From NCBI GenBank assembly GCA_937920105.1, contig CALETH010000042.1, forward strand, positions 15,897 to 79,896: a stretch of 64,000 nt of DNA, given 5' to 3'. A model generated the notes under the pieces. It was not told the origin of the DNA and did no database searches. It worked only from the letters and a program-made list of their open reading frames with translations. Positions 53,527 to 61,940 of the stretch are shown piece after piece (the stretch's first letter is position 1; each line of letters begins with the position of its first letter). Both the position numbers and the translations under genes were made by a program. Origin of the DNA: an uncultured Bacteroidota bacterium. GTDB lineage: Bacteria; Bacteroidota; Ignavibacteria; UBA10030; UBA8401.

Positions 53527-54981
53527 ATGGATAAATTTCATAAAATTATACTGACTATTTCTATAGTAATAGTTGTTACTCAATTTATTTTAGGGTTATT
53601 TCAACCATTATGGTTGGATGAAGTTTCAACATTTTTTCTTGTGGATGTAAACACAATTGGAAAATTATTACAGAACTTATATGTAGGTGTTGATACTCAT
53701 CCACCACTGTATTTTTCGTTAGTTTTTTTATTAAAGGTTTTTTCCGGAGAAAATCTTATAGTGTTTAAATTGCTTTCTTTGTTTTTATCATTGAGTGGTG
53801 TTGTGTATTTTTACTTCAATATGAAAAAATATTTTAAGCAAGAAACATGGGTTATATTATTTTTTTTGCTCTCATTAACGCCCTTCTTTTCTCATTTTCT
53901 TATTCGTGAAATTCGCCCCTATAGTTTGTATTTTTGTTTAGCACTGTTTTTTATTGTTCATTGGCAAAAATATAGAAAATTAGAAAAACCTACAATAAAA
54001 AATATTTTTTGCTTTAGTATTATTATAACATTATTACTTTATACTCACTATTTTACCTTAATATATCTTTTCGGTTTTTTTAGTATTGAGTTTTATTATG
54101 CCATTAGAGAAAAACGATTTGTAAAAATAATTCCTTTTTTTATCAGTTTTGTGCTTTTTATTCCGGGTATGATGGGAATGCACAATCAAATAAATAGTGT
54201 GCATGGATTTGTTTGGCAAGATGTACCATCATTTTTACAATTGGTATTTCTCCCTCGTTTTTTCTTTAAGTTTATTAGCGTAATATTTTTGTTTTTTACA
54301 TTTACATTTTTTTTTCAGTCTTCAAGAAAAACTCTCTATAGTTTTTTTAAGAAAAATACGGAGATGACTTTAATAATGTTAATTACAGTTATAGTCCCAA
54401 TTGTAATATATCTTTTTTCACAAAATCACACCGTGGTATTTGTAGAGAGATATTTTGTAATAAGTTATATAGGTTGTGTATTATTCTTTGGAATTAGTTA
54501 TGAAGTGTTACCAAACAAGTTTAAAAAAATTGTTTTTATTTTTACGTTTTTATTTGGTACAAGACAAATTTATCATTATTACAATGATGTACAATTCAGT
54601 ATTAATAAAATTCATTATTATCAAAATCTTAATACGTTAAATACACCAATATTGTGTGAAGGTGTTTTAGAATTTTACCCTGCTTATTTTTATACTAATA
54701 AAGATAAATCATCTAATTTTTTTTATGTGCTAGACGAAGAAGCAGCAAAAAATGCATCTAATTCCAATAAACTTCAATTCGATTATTATTGGAATAAAAA
54801 TATGAAAGAATATTATACTATACCTCATTTTATGGAATGGGAAGAAAATCAAGATATTATCAAAAAGTTCTATGTTTTTTTAAATAGAAAATCTAATTTT
54901 TTTGAGTATAGAATAAAAAATAATCCATCGTACACATGGAATAAACTTGATAGTAATGTAGTGTACGTAACCCGTAACTAA
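53527..54981 (+). CDS. GT39/ArnT-like polytopic glycosyltransferase
   Basis: This is a 484 aa membrane protein with about eleven hydrophobic segments. The first loop reads LWLDEVSTFFLVD, with the Asp-Glu pair at the place of the GT-C catalytic acid, and VDTHPPLYF follows as in PMT/ArnT-type enzymes. It probably transfers a sugar from a polyprenyl carrier to a periplasmic acceptor. It starts 9 bp after the tail-fibre-like gene. Base composition is very AT-rich. A role in glycosylating the neighbouring surface proteins is possible. Confidence 0.75.
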   Translation: MDKFHKIILTISIVIVVTQFILGLFQPLWLDEVSTFFLVDVNTIGKLLQNLYVGVDTHPPLYFSLVFLLKVFSGENLIVFKLLSLFLSLSGVVYFYFNMKKYFKQETWVILFFLLSLTPFFSHFLIREIRPYSLYFCLALFFIVHWQKYRKLEKPTIKNIFCFSIIITLLLYTHYFTLIYLFGFFSIEFYYAIREKRFVKIIPFFISFVLFIPGMMGMHNQINSVHGFVWQDVPSFLQLVFLPRFFFKFISVIFLFFTFTFFFQSSRKTLYSFFKKNTEMTLIMLITVIVPIVIYLFSQNHTVVFVERYFVISYIGCVLFFGISYEVLPNKFKKIVFIFTFLFGTRQIYHYYNDVQFSINKIHYYQNLNTLNTPILCEGVLEFYPAYFYTNKDKSSNFFYVLDEEAAKNASNSNKLQFDYYWNKNMKEYYTIPHFMEWEENQDIIKKFYVFLNRKSNFFEYRIKNNPSYTWNKLDSNVVYVTRN

Positions 54982-55000
54982 AAAATAAAAGGAACTCCTT

Positions 55001-56671
55001 ATGGAAAAAAATATCGCATTATGTATTCTCTTTATCGTAACACTATCTCAAGCAAATATTATTACCAGCATTAACAATGGTTTTTGGAATGAGCCAACAA
55101 CGTGGCAAGGTGGGAATGTTCCTGTGAGTACTGATACAGTTGTTATAGGCAATAATACTACAGTTACAATTCAATTTTTTGGTAATGATTGTCAACGATT
55201 AGTGGTGGATGGTATATTGCAGTTTGATACAACTACATTTTTAGTTGCATATACAGTAATTGTTAAAGAAGATATTATTATAAATGGAATAGTTCGGCCA
55301 CAAGACCCAAATTATTTTCCAGAAAGTGGTGGTAGAGGAGGTGGGAATTTTCTTTACACATCTGGTAACCTCATAGTGAATGGTACGCTACAAAGTAAAA
55401 TGCCACCATTTGCAAATATTTCTATTAAAATGGAAGGAAATACAGTTGATGGTAATATTATATCAAATTCTACTCTTAATTTATATGAGCTAGAAATAAA
55501 TAAACCCGGAAAAAGTGTTGTATTAAATACAAATATAGAAACTGATAGAGTAACATTTATGGCTGGTTTGTTAAAAACAGGTTCATATGGTATTAAATCT
55601 GGTATTGTGGATGGAAACCTCAATAATACTAATCATGTCATTGGAAATCTTTCCAAAATATTCTTATCAGGCAACAACACACAAACATTTGAAGTTGGTA
55701 CCGCAAACGGTTACACTCCGGTTACAGTACAAATGTATAATGTTGTTAATTCCACCACACTTACCGTTTCTGTTGATTCCATAACTCATCCCAACGTTGT
55801 TGACCCAAGTTCTACTATGAAACGGTATTGGAAAATCACCAATAGTGGAAGTACTTTTGATAGTTGTTCTGCAACATTCACTTATTTATCAATAGATTTT
55901 AATACCAACTTTGTAGAAGCAACAGATGAACCAGCAATGGTTGTTGGAAAATATGATAATGGAATATGGACATTTCCCGTTATCAAAAACCGTTTAGTTG
56001 GAACAAATAATGATGGTGGAACTATTACAGTAAGTGGTCTTACCTCTTTTTCTGAATTTGCTATTGGAAAAACTGCATCCGTACTCCCGGTAGAATTAAC
56101 ATCGTTTGAAAGTATGGTTCGAGGAAAAACGGTACATCTTTATTGGAATACTGCTTTTGAAATAAATAATGTTGGATTTAACGTGGAGAAAGCAGTTATC
56201 AGTAATCAGTTATCAGTTGTTAGTGAATGGAAAACAATCGGTTTTGTAGAAGGAAGTGGAATGAGCAATCAGCAACACCAGTATAATTATAATGATAAAG
56301 TTTCTACAGCCGGTACTTATCACTATCGTTTAAAACAAATAGATAAAGATGGTAAAAGTTCATATAGTAAAATAATAGAAGTACATGTTCCCGTAGAATT
56401 TTCTCTTCCAGGAAATTATCCTAATCCATTTAACCCAACAACAACAATTTATTATAGTGTAAAAGAAAAAAGTAAAACTCTTATTACCATTTATGATATA
56501 ACCGGTCAAGAAGTACGAAAATTATATAATGACTATCAAAATGTCGGTAATTATACGATTGTCTGGGATGGAAAAAATCAGAATGGAGAAAGTATGAGCA
56601 GTGGAATCTATATTTGTAAAATTGCAATAGGAAATATTCAACAATCATTGAAAATGGTATTAGCAAAATAA
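55001..56671 (+). CDS. T9SS-sorted surface protein with G8-like N-terminus
   Basis: This is a 556 aa exported protein. The signal peptide spans about 1-18. NGFWNEPTTWQGGNVPVS followed by alternating short strands (about 22-130) resembles a G8-type beta-helix domain. The middle (about 260-375) is beta-rich, then LPVELTSFESMVRGKTVHL (about 366-384) opens the domain typical before T9SS tails. The final part has NYPNPFNPTTTIYYS and ends SLKMVLAK, a type A sorting domain. Residues 398-408 (AVISNQLSVVS) match a family D repeat inserted in frame. It is probably surface-attached. The binding target is unknown. Confidence 0.8.
   Translation: MEKNIALCILFIVTLSQANIITSINNGFWNEPTTWQGGNVPVSTDTVVIGNNTTVTIQFFGNDCQRLVVDGILQFDTTTFLVAYTVIVKEDIIINGIVRPQDPNYFPESGGRGGGNFLYTSGNLIVNGTLQSKMPPFANISIKMEGNTVDGNIISNSTLNLYELEINKPGKSVVLNTNIETDRVTFMAGLLKTGSYGIKSGIVDGNLNNTNHVIGNLSKIFLSGNNTQTFEVGTANGYTPVTVQMYNVVNSTTLTVSVDSITHPNVVDPSSTMKRYWKITNSGSTFDSCSATFTYLSIDFNTNFVEATDEPAMVVGKYDNGIWTFPVIKNRLVGTNNDGGTITVSGLTSFSEFAIGKTASVLPVELTSFESMVRGKTVHLYWNTAFEINNVGFNVEKAVISNQLSVVSEWKTIGFVEGSGMSNQQHQYNYNDKVSTAGTYHYRLKQIDKDGKSSYSKIIEVHVPVEFSLPGNYPNPFNPTTTIYYSVKEKSKTLITIYDITGQEVRKLYNDYQNVGNYTIVWDGKNQNGESMSSGIYICKIAIGNIQQSLKMVLAK
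56192..56225. repeat. Family D repeat inside a coding sequence
   Basis: Units of CAGTTATCAGTAATCAGTTA lie in frame within the T9SS protein gene at 55001. They encode AVISNQLSVVS, between 'GFNVEK' and 'EWKTIGFVEG'. Confidence 0.65.
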
Positions 56672-56692
56672 AAATTATAAAAGGAATTTGTT

Positions 56693-58609
56693 ATGAAAAC
56701 AAAACTAACAATTTTATTTTTCATTTGTTATTCATTCTTATTTGCCCAACGCAGTGAAGGAGGAAAGCCCTATAGTTTTCAGCATTCATCACTTCAAAAA
56801 AATACTGTACTAACCACCATTCTACCAGAACCCAATGTAGATTCTCTATTAGCAATCCCATCCGAAGATTTAAGTTGTTATAAATTTGGAGAAGAAATTA
56901 CTGTGGATATTGGTTTTGAAAAAAATAATACTTGGTTCACCACTGAAGATGGTGGACGTGTATGGCAACATTGCATTCAAACCAAAAACGCTTTATCACT
57001 CAATTTTATTTTTGACGAATTTTGGTTGCCCGAAGGAGCAACATTATTTTTGTATAACATAGAAAAAACAAAAATCATAGGTGCCTTCACACAAAAAAAT
57101 AATAAACCATCCAACAGTTTTGCTACAGAACCAATACAAAGCAACTCTGTAATTTTGGAATATTACGAACCATCACAAAGTATTGGTAAGGGAAAACTTC
57201 ATCTATCAACAGCCGTGTACGGATACAGACCATTTACAAATATATCGAATACAATGTTATCAAAACAAAACGCTGTGCAAGATTGTTTTCCAAACGTTAA
57301 CTGCCCTGAAGCAAAAAATTGGCAATACGATAAAAATTATGTTGTACGATTTATCAATGGTGGAGGATTGTGTAGTGCATGGATGGTGAATAATGTAAGA
57401 GAAGATGTAACACCATATTTTATTTCAGCAAGACATTGTTCTTCACCGGTTGCAGGACAAACATATGCTAACTATGTCATTCTTTTTAATTACGAAAGTT
57501 CTACCTGTAATTCAACTACAGATGGAAGTACCACACATACAGCATCAGGTTGTTATATTGTTGCAGTAGATGCTGGAACAGATTTTTTTCTTTTCAAACT
57601 ATTAGAATCAATAGCCGATAAATATGAAGATTGGAAAATTCACTTTGCCGGTTGGTCATTAGATGTTAATGCTCCGATGCAAGGAAATGGTTATCCAACA
57701 GTAGTTAATATTCAACATCCAGCACAACGAGAAAAAAAAATAAACTATGAATATGGTAGTATCTCTAATTCAGGTTCAAATTGGAATGTTCTTTGGGATA
57801 ATGGTGGTGCATTAGTTGGTTCTTCTGGTTCACCATTAATTAATTCAAATCATCTAGTAATAGGGCATACTGTAACTGCCTCATCTTCTACAATTTGTAA
57901 TGTTAATAATGAAACATATTATTTTGGTGTTAATTATAGAAAATTTTCTTCTATATGGAATGGTGGAGGTACACCACAAACACGTGTAAAAGATTGGCTC
58001 AATCCCGATAATGTTACGGTAACAGGACTTCGCTCTCTTGCTACGTACAATATTAATGTAGCCAACGAAACATTTATCTATCCTCAAAAAGATTTATCCG
58101 GTGGATGTTTTAATACTACTGCTAACATCACTGCAACAAATACTATCGTACAAGATTCTGCTAATGTTACTTTCAGAGCAAAAGGAGATATTACATTGCA
58201 AGATGGTTTTCATGCAAAAGAAGGAACAGAATTTTTAGCCACAATCGCTACAAGTTCACAAAACAATCAATTTAAATTTGATTTTGATAATAATACCATA
58301 AAACAACGAAACCCTACTTCTTTTGTAGTAACAGATTTTTTTATATCTACAAATTATCCCAACCCATTTAATCCCACAACAACAATAAATTATGGGTTAA
58401 AAGAAAACGGATATGTAGAATTAAAAATCTATAATGTAATTGGGCAAGAAATAAAAACGTTAATTAATGAAGAACAAACAGCAGGATATAAAACAATTAC
58501 TTGGGATGGAACAAGTAATGAAGGAATACAATCTCCAACAGGAATATATATTTATCAAATTCGTACAGGAACATTTACACAATCCCAAAAAATGATGTTA
58601 CTAAAATAG
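56693..58609 (+). CDS. T9SS-sorted lysyl-endopeptidase-like serine protease
   Basis: This is a 638 aa exported protease. The signal peptide spans about 1-19 (LFAQ). A propeptide-like region (about 20-215) leads to a chymotrypsin-fold domain with His248 (ISARHCSS), Asp297 (DAGTDFFLFKL) and Ser378 (GSSGSPL), plus several Cys as in Achromobacter protease I-type enzymes. After it comes a '3-coathanger'-like segment (about 475-525, with DITLQDGFHAKEGTEF). A type A T9SS sorting domain with NYPNPFNPTTTINYG ends the protein. It is likely secreted and may digest proteins outside the cell. It is the last gene of the cassette. Confidence 0.82.
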   Translation: MKTKLTILFFICYSFLFAQRSEGGKPYSFQHSSLQKNTVLTTILPEPNVDSLLAIPSEDLSCYKFGEEITVDIGFEKNNTWFTTEDGGRVWQHCIQTKNALSLNFIFDEFWLPEGATLFLYNIEKTKIIGAFTQKNNKPSNSFATEPIQSNSVILEYYEPSQSIGKGKLHLSTAVYGYRPFTNISNTMLSKQNAVQDCFPNVNCPEAKNWQYDKNYVVRFINGGGLCSAWMVNNVREDVTPYFISARHCSSPVAGQTYANYVILFNYESSTCNSTTDGSTTHTASGCYIVAVDAGTDFFLFKLLESIADKYEDWKIHFAGWSLDVNAPMQGNGYPTVVNIQHPAQREKKINYEYGSISNSGSNWNVLWDNGGALVGSSGSPLINSNHLVIGHTVTASSSTICNVNNETYYFGVNYRKFSSIWNGGGTPQTRVKDWLNPDNVTVTGLRSLATYNINVANETFIYPQKDLSGGCFNTTANITATNTIVQDSANVTFRAKGDITLQDGFHAKEGTEFLATIATSSQNNQFKFDFDNNTIKQRNPTSFVVTDFFISTNYPNPFNPTTTINYGLKENGYVELKIYNVIGQEIKTLINEEQTAGYKTITWDGTSNEGIQSPTGIYIYQIRTGTFTQSQKMMLLK

Positions 58610-58612
58610 TTT

Positions 58613-58630
58613 TTTAGTTATCAGTGTTCT
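58613..58630. repeat. Family D repeat (short) before paaB
   Basis: TTTAGTTATCAGTGTTCT lies just after the protease stop, at the right boundary of the cassette. It is too short to be certain. Confidence 0.4.
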
Positions 58631-58659
58631 ATTTTTTTAACTCACAACTCAAAACAATT

Positions 58660-58956
58660 ATGTCAACAACAACCGATACCCAATGGCAATTGTGGGAAAT
58701 ATTCGTGCAAAGTGAAACCGGAGCCCCACACGAACACGCAGGAAGTCTCCACGCACCCGATGCAGAAATGGCACTTCAAAACGCTCGTGATGTTTATTCA
58801 CGAAGAGGCGAGGCAATCAGTATTTGGGTTGTGCCAACACAATGTATTACCGCAACAACACCTTCAGATACACAACCATTTTTTGACCCGGCACAAGATA
58901 AAATTTATCGACATCCACAATTTTATCACGTACCAAAATCTGTGAAGGGATTGTAA
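58660..58956 (+). CDS. paaB: 1,2-phenylacetyl-CoA epoxidase, subunit B
   Basis: This is a 98 aa subunit. The ATG at 58660 gives MSTTTDTQWQLWEIFVQSET, the normal family N-terminus. The 12 extra residues from 58624 come from intergenic DNA. The blocks HEHAGSLHAPDAEMALQNARDVYSRR (residues split here) and ISIWVVPT are diagnostic. PaaB helps assemble the PaaA-PaaC complex. It is followed immediately by paaC with no gap. Confidence 0.95.
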   Translation: MSTTTDTQWQLWEIFVQSETGAPHEHAGSLHAPDAEMALQNARDVYSRRGEAISIWVVPTQCITATTPSDTQPFFDPAQDKIYRHPQFYHVPKSVKGL

Positions 58957-59721
58957 ATGAAAACAGAGCAAGAATATTTGTTTGAATTTTTATTACGACT
59001 TGGTGATGACCAACTCATTCTTGGGCATCGTCTTTCTGAATGGTGTGGACACGCTCCAATTTTAGAAGAAGATATTGCGTTAGCAAATATCTCATTGGAT
59101 TGTATAGGTCAATCCTCTGCACTTTTAAAATTAGCCGCAGAGATTGAAGAAAAAGGAAGAACCGAAGATACACTTGCATACTTCCGCGAAGCAACACAAT
59201 TTAAAAACATACAATTAGTAGAACAACCCAATGGTGATTTTGCATTCACCATTGCACGTCAATTTTTGTTTGATGTGTACGTTTATTTGTTGTATGAAAA
59301 AATTCAGCATAGCACACATCCTACACTTTCCGGAATCGCAGCGAAAGCATTCAAAGAAATTACCTATCATTTGCGACACAGCAAGGAATGGATGTTGCGT
59401 CTCGGAGATGGAACAGAAGAAAGTCACAAGCGGCTTCAAAATGCTGTTGATGAATTGTGGACTTTTACCGATGAACTTTTTGCTTTTGATGAAGTAGAAA
59501 ATGCTTTAGTATCTGCAAAAATTATTCCTCCATTAATTTCACTTCAACAAGAATGGAATGAAATGGTAAAAAAAGTATTAGCAGAAGCAACTATAAAACT
59601 TTTTAACGAGCAATGTTATAAAGTAAAAGGAAGTCGTAAAGGCAAACACAGCGAACATCTGGGACATCTTTTAGCAGAAATGCAAATACTTGCACGTTCA
59701 TTTCCTACTGCAAAATGGTAA
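58957..59721 (+). CDS. paaC: 1,2-phenylacetyl-CoA epoxidase, structural subunit C
   Basis: This is a 254 aa ferritin-like helical protein that pairs with PaaA but lacks a full di-iron site. LGDDQLILGHRLSEWCGHAP near the N-terminus, LANISLDCIGQSSALL and the late HLGHLLAEMQILARSFPTAKW are typical. It starts directly after the paaB stop, and its own stop overlaps the YihY-family gene by 7 bp. Confidence 0.95.
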   Translation: MKTEQEYLFEFLLRLGDDQLILGHRLSEWCGHAPILEEDIALANISLDCIGQSSALLKLAAEIEEKGRTEDTLAYFREATQFKNIQLVEQPNGDFAFTIARQFLFDVYVYLLYEKIQHSTHPTLSGIAAKAFKEITYHLRHSKEWMLRLGDGTEESHKRLQNAVDELWTFTDELFAFDEVENALVSAKIIPPLISLQQEWNEMVKKVLAEATIKLFNEQCYKVKGSRKGKHSEHLGHLLAEMQILARSFPTAKW

Positions 59722-60599
59722 AAATTTTTAACAACGTTAAACGATTATTGCATCAAACATTTGTTGCTTGTCAAAATGATAGAATCTCACATCTCGCAGC
59801 ATCCCTTACCTATTACACAATTTTTTCTCTTGCACCATTAGCCGTTATTGCTGTTACAATTGCTGGTGCAATTTTTGGAGAGCAGGCAGCACAAGGAACA
59901 ATGATTCAGCAAATTCAAAATGTGGTTGGAGAAGAAAGTGCTGTAGTAATTCAAAAAATGATTCTCAATCTTAGTGAAAACCAAACACAAGGAATTATTA
60001 CCACAACAATCGGATTTTTTGTTTTACTTTATGGTTCCTCCAACGCATTTGTAGAATTGCAAAACGCATTTTCTGTTATTTGGCAAACCCCACTTGAAAA
60101 AAGAAATGGTATATTGGTAATAATGTATCAACGTTTTTTTTCTTTGGTGATGGTGATGAGTTGTGGATTGTTACTGATAGCATTACTCTTTATTAGTACG
60201 ACACTTTCTACAATTATTCATTATGTAGAAAACTTTTTACCTAGCGTAAATACCATGTGGGGATTTATTAATTTTGGAATTGTTTTTGGGATTGCATCAA
60301 TAATTTTTTCTCTACTTTTTAAACTCTTACCAAAGAAAAAACTTTTATGGAAAGATGTTTGGCTTGGTGCCTTATTAACCGGCTTTCTTTTTTCTATAGG
60401 ACAATTATTAATAGGATTGTATGTTATACGAGGAACATTTTCCTCACTCTACGGAGTAGCCGGCTCTTTTATGGTGATTTTATTTTGGGTTTATTATTCT
60501 GCACAAATTTTATTTTTTGGAGCAGAATTTACTTACATCTATACAAAACTTTTTGGTTCACACAAAAATTATGAACAACCACAAGAAGCAATACAGTAA
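59715..60599 (+). CDS. YihY/BrkB-family inner-membrane protein
   Basis: This is a 294 aa protein with six hydrophobic segments. Its start (VKRLLHQTFVACQNDRISHLAASLTYYTIFSLAPL, shown here in parts) contains the AASLTYYTIFSLAPL motif of the family, and GAFLxG-like and YGVAGSFMVILFWVYYSAQI follow near the C-terminus. Function is unsettled; older 'ribonuclease BN' labels are wrong. It overlaps paaC by 7 bp and the chosen paaD start by 29 bp, so it is embedded in the paa operon. Confidence 0.88.
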   Translation: MVKIFNNVKRLLHQTFVACQNDRISHLAASLTYYTIFSLAPLAVIAVTIAGAIFGEQAAQGTMIQQIQNVVGEESAVVIQKMILNLSENQTQGIITTTIGFFVLLYGSSNAFVELQNAFSVIWQTPLEKRNGILVIMYQRFFSLVMVMSCGLLLIALLFISTTLSTIIHYVENFLPSVNTMWGFINFGIVFGIASIIFSLLFKLLPKKKLLWKDVWLGALLTGFLFSIGQLLIGLYVIRGTFSSLYGVAGSFMVILFWVYYSAQILFFGAEFTYIYTKLFGSHKNYEQPQEAIQ

Positions 60600-61068
60600 C
60601 GATGAAATTCTGCAATTTCTTACGGAAGTGTATGACCCGGAAATTCCTGTACTGAATATTGTCGAAATGGGAATTGTGCGAAATGTAGAATGTAAAGAAA
60701 ATGAAGTGCGTGTTGATATTACACCAACATATTCCGGTTGCCCCGCAATGAATATGATACAAGAAGAGATATTTTTAATATTACAAAAAAATAACATTGA
60801 AAATATTAAAATTAATACAATATATTCTCCTGCATGGACAACAGATTGGTTAAGTGAAGAAACAAAAAAGAAACTTCAAGAATATGGAATTGCACCACCG
60901 CATCAAACTAATAGTAATGTAACATTGATTATTCCCAAAAATATAGAATGTCCATTTTGCCAATCGGCGAAAACAGAATTGCGAAGTGAATTTGGTTCAA
61001 CATCATGCAAATCATTGTATTATTGTAGAGAATGTCAGCAGCCGTTTGAGTATTTTAAAGAAATATAG
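60571..61068 (+). CDS. paaD: Phenylacetyl-CoA epoxidase assembly/maturation protein PaaD
   Basis: This is a 165 aa protein combining a MIP18/DUF59 domain (about 10-95, VYDPEIPVLNIVEMGIV and TPTYSGCPAMNM) with a C-terminal zinc ribbon (CPFC at about 131-134 and CREC near 155). It is thought to aid Fe-S or di-iron maturation of the epoxidase or its reductase. The ATG at 60571 is the only reasonable start: the next in-frame Met lies inside the domain, and earlier ones read through the YihY coding region in another frame. The 29 bp overlap suggests coupling. Confidence 0.93.
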   Translation: MNNHKKQYSNDEILQFLTEVYDPEIPVLNIVEMGIVRNVECKENEVRVDITPTYSGCPAMNMIQEEIFLILQKNNIENIKINTIYSPAWTTDWLSEETKKKLQEYGIAPPHQTNSNVTLIIPKNIECPFCQSAKTELRSEFGSTSCKSLYYCRECQQPFEYFKEI

Positions 61069-61069
61069 G

Positions 61070-61100
61070 TAGTTATCAGTTGTTAGAATTCAGTAATCAG
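61070..61100. repeat. Family D repeat between paaD and paaG
   Basis: TAGTTATCAGTTGTTAGAAT and CAGTAATCAG units lie right after the paaD stop, in a 77 bp gap within the paa cluster. Confidence 0.5.
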
Positions 61101-61145
61101 AAAATATTTTTCATTTTATACTTTATCCTTTTTACTTTATAAATC

Positions 61146-61934
61146 ATGAACCACATCAAGCACACCATCCAAAACTCAGTAGCCATTATCACACTTAACC
61201 GACCGGAAGTGTTAAACAGTTTCAATAAACAAATGGCAGAAGAGTTGCAAACAGTTTTGCAAGAAGCAAAAACAAATTCATCAGTACGTTCTATTCTTGT
61301 AACAGGAGAGGGACGTGCATTTTGTGCCGGACAAGATTTAGCAGAAGCAATTCCACATAACGATATTCCACCAAAACAAACCATCGGAGAAATTGTTCGA
61401 GAAAATTATAACCCAATCATTATACTTCTCCGCACTATAGAAAAACCAGTTGTGTGTGCTGTCAACGGAGTTGCAGCGGGTGCTGGTGCAAATATTGCTT
61501 TGGCGTGTGATATTGTTCTTGCTTCAACCGAAGCAACATTTATTCAATCATTTTCCAAAATCGGATTGATTCCGGATAGTGGTGGAACATTTTTTCTTCC
61601 ACGACTTGTTGGGTTTCAGCGGGCAACGGCTATGATGATGTTTGCAGAAAAAATTTCTGCCCAACAAGCGTACGAATGGGGAATGGTTTATAAAGTGTAC
61701 GAAAGTAATCTTCTATTGGATGAAGCACTAAAAGTAGCAACTCATTTAGCAACACAACCTACTGCAGGATTTGGCTTATTAAAGCGTGCCTTAAATACAT
61801 CATTAACCAATGATATATCTGCACAATTAGAAGAAGAAGCCCAACTGCAAGAACTTGCCGGAAAAACAAAAGATTATCAAGAAGGTGTGAAGGCATTTTT
61901 AGAAAAACGAAAACCCGTCTTTAAAGGAGAATAG
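61146..61934 (+). CDS. paaG: 2-(1,2-epoxy-1,2-dihydrophenyl)acetyl-CoA isomerase
   Basis: This is a 262 aa crotonase-fold enzyme that converts the ring epoxide to the oxepin form. The oxyanion-hole block is GEGRAFCAGQDLAEA (about 56-70), the second half-site is NGVAAGAGANIALACDIVLA, and SKIGLIPDSGGTFFLPRLVG follows. These match PaaG-type rather than simple enoyl-CoA hydratases, where a Glu usually follows at this site. Its place between paaD and paaH supports the call. A general enoyl-CoA hydratase (PaaF) remains the alternative. Confidence 0.88.
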   Translation: MNHIKHTIQNSVAIITLNRPEVLNSFNKQMAEELQTVLQEAKTNSSVRSILVTGEGRAFCAGQDLAEAIPHNDIPPKQTIGEIVRENYNPIIILLRTIEKPVVCAVNGVAAGAGANIALACDIVLASTEATFIQSFSKIGLIPDSGGTFFLPRLVGFQRATAMMMFAEKISAQQAYEWGMVYKVYESNLLLDEALKVATHLATQPTAGFGLLKRALNTSLTNDISAQLEEEAQLQELAGKTKDYQEGVKAFLEKRKPVFKGE

Positions 61935-61940
61935 AATTTT

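Noticed and set aside
52347..58659. Insertion-sequence or composite transposon splitting paa
   Set aside because: No transposase, integrase, terminal inverted repeats or target duplication could be found at the edges, so only a cassette insertion of unknown mechanism is proposed.
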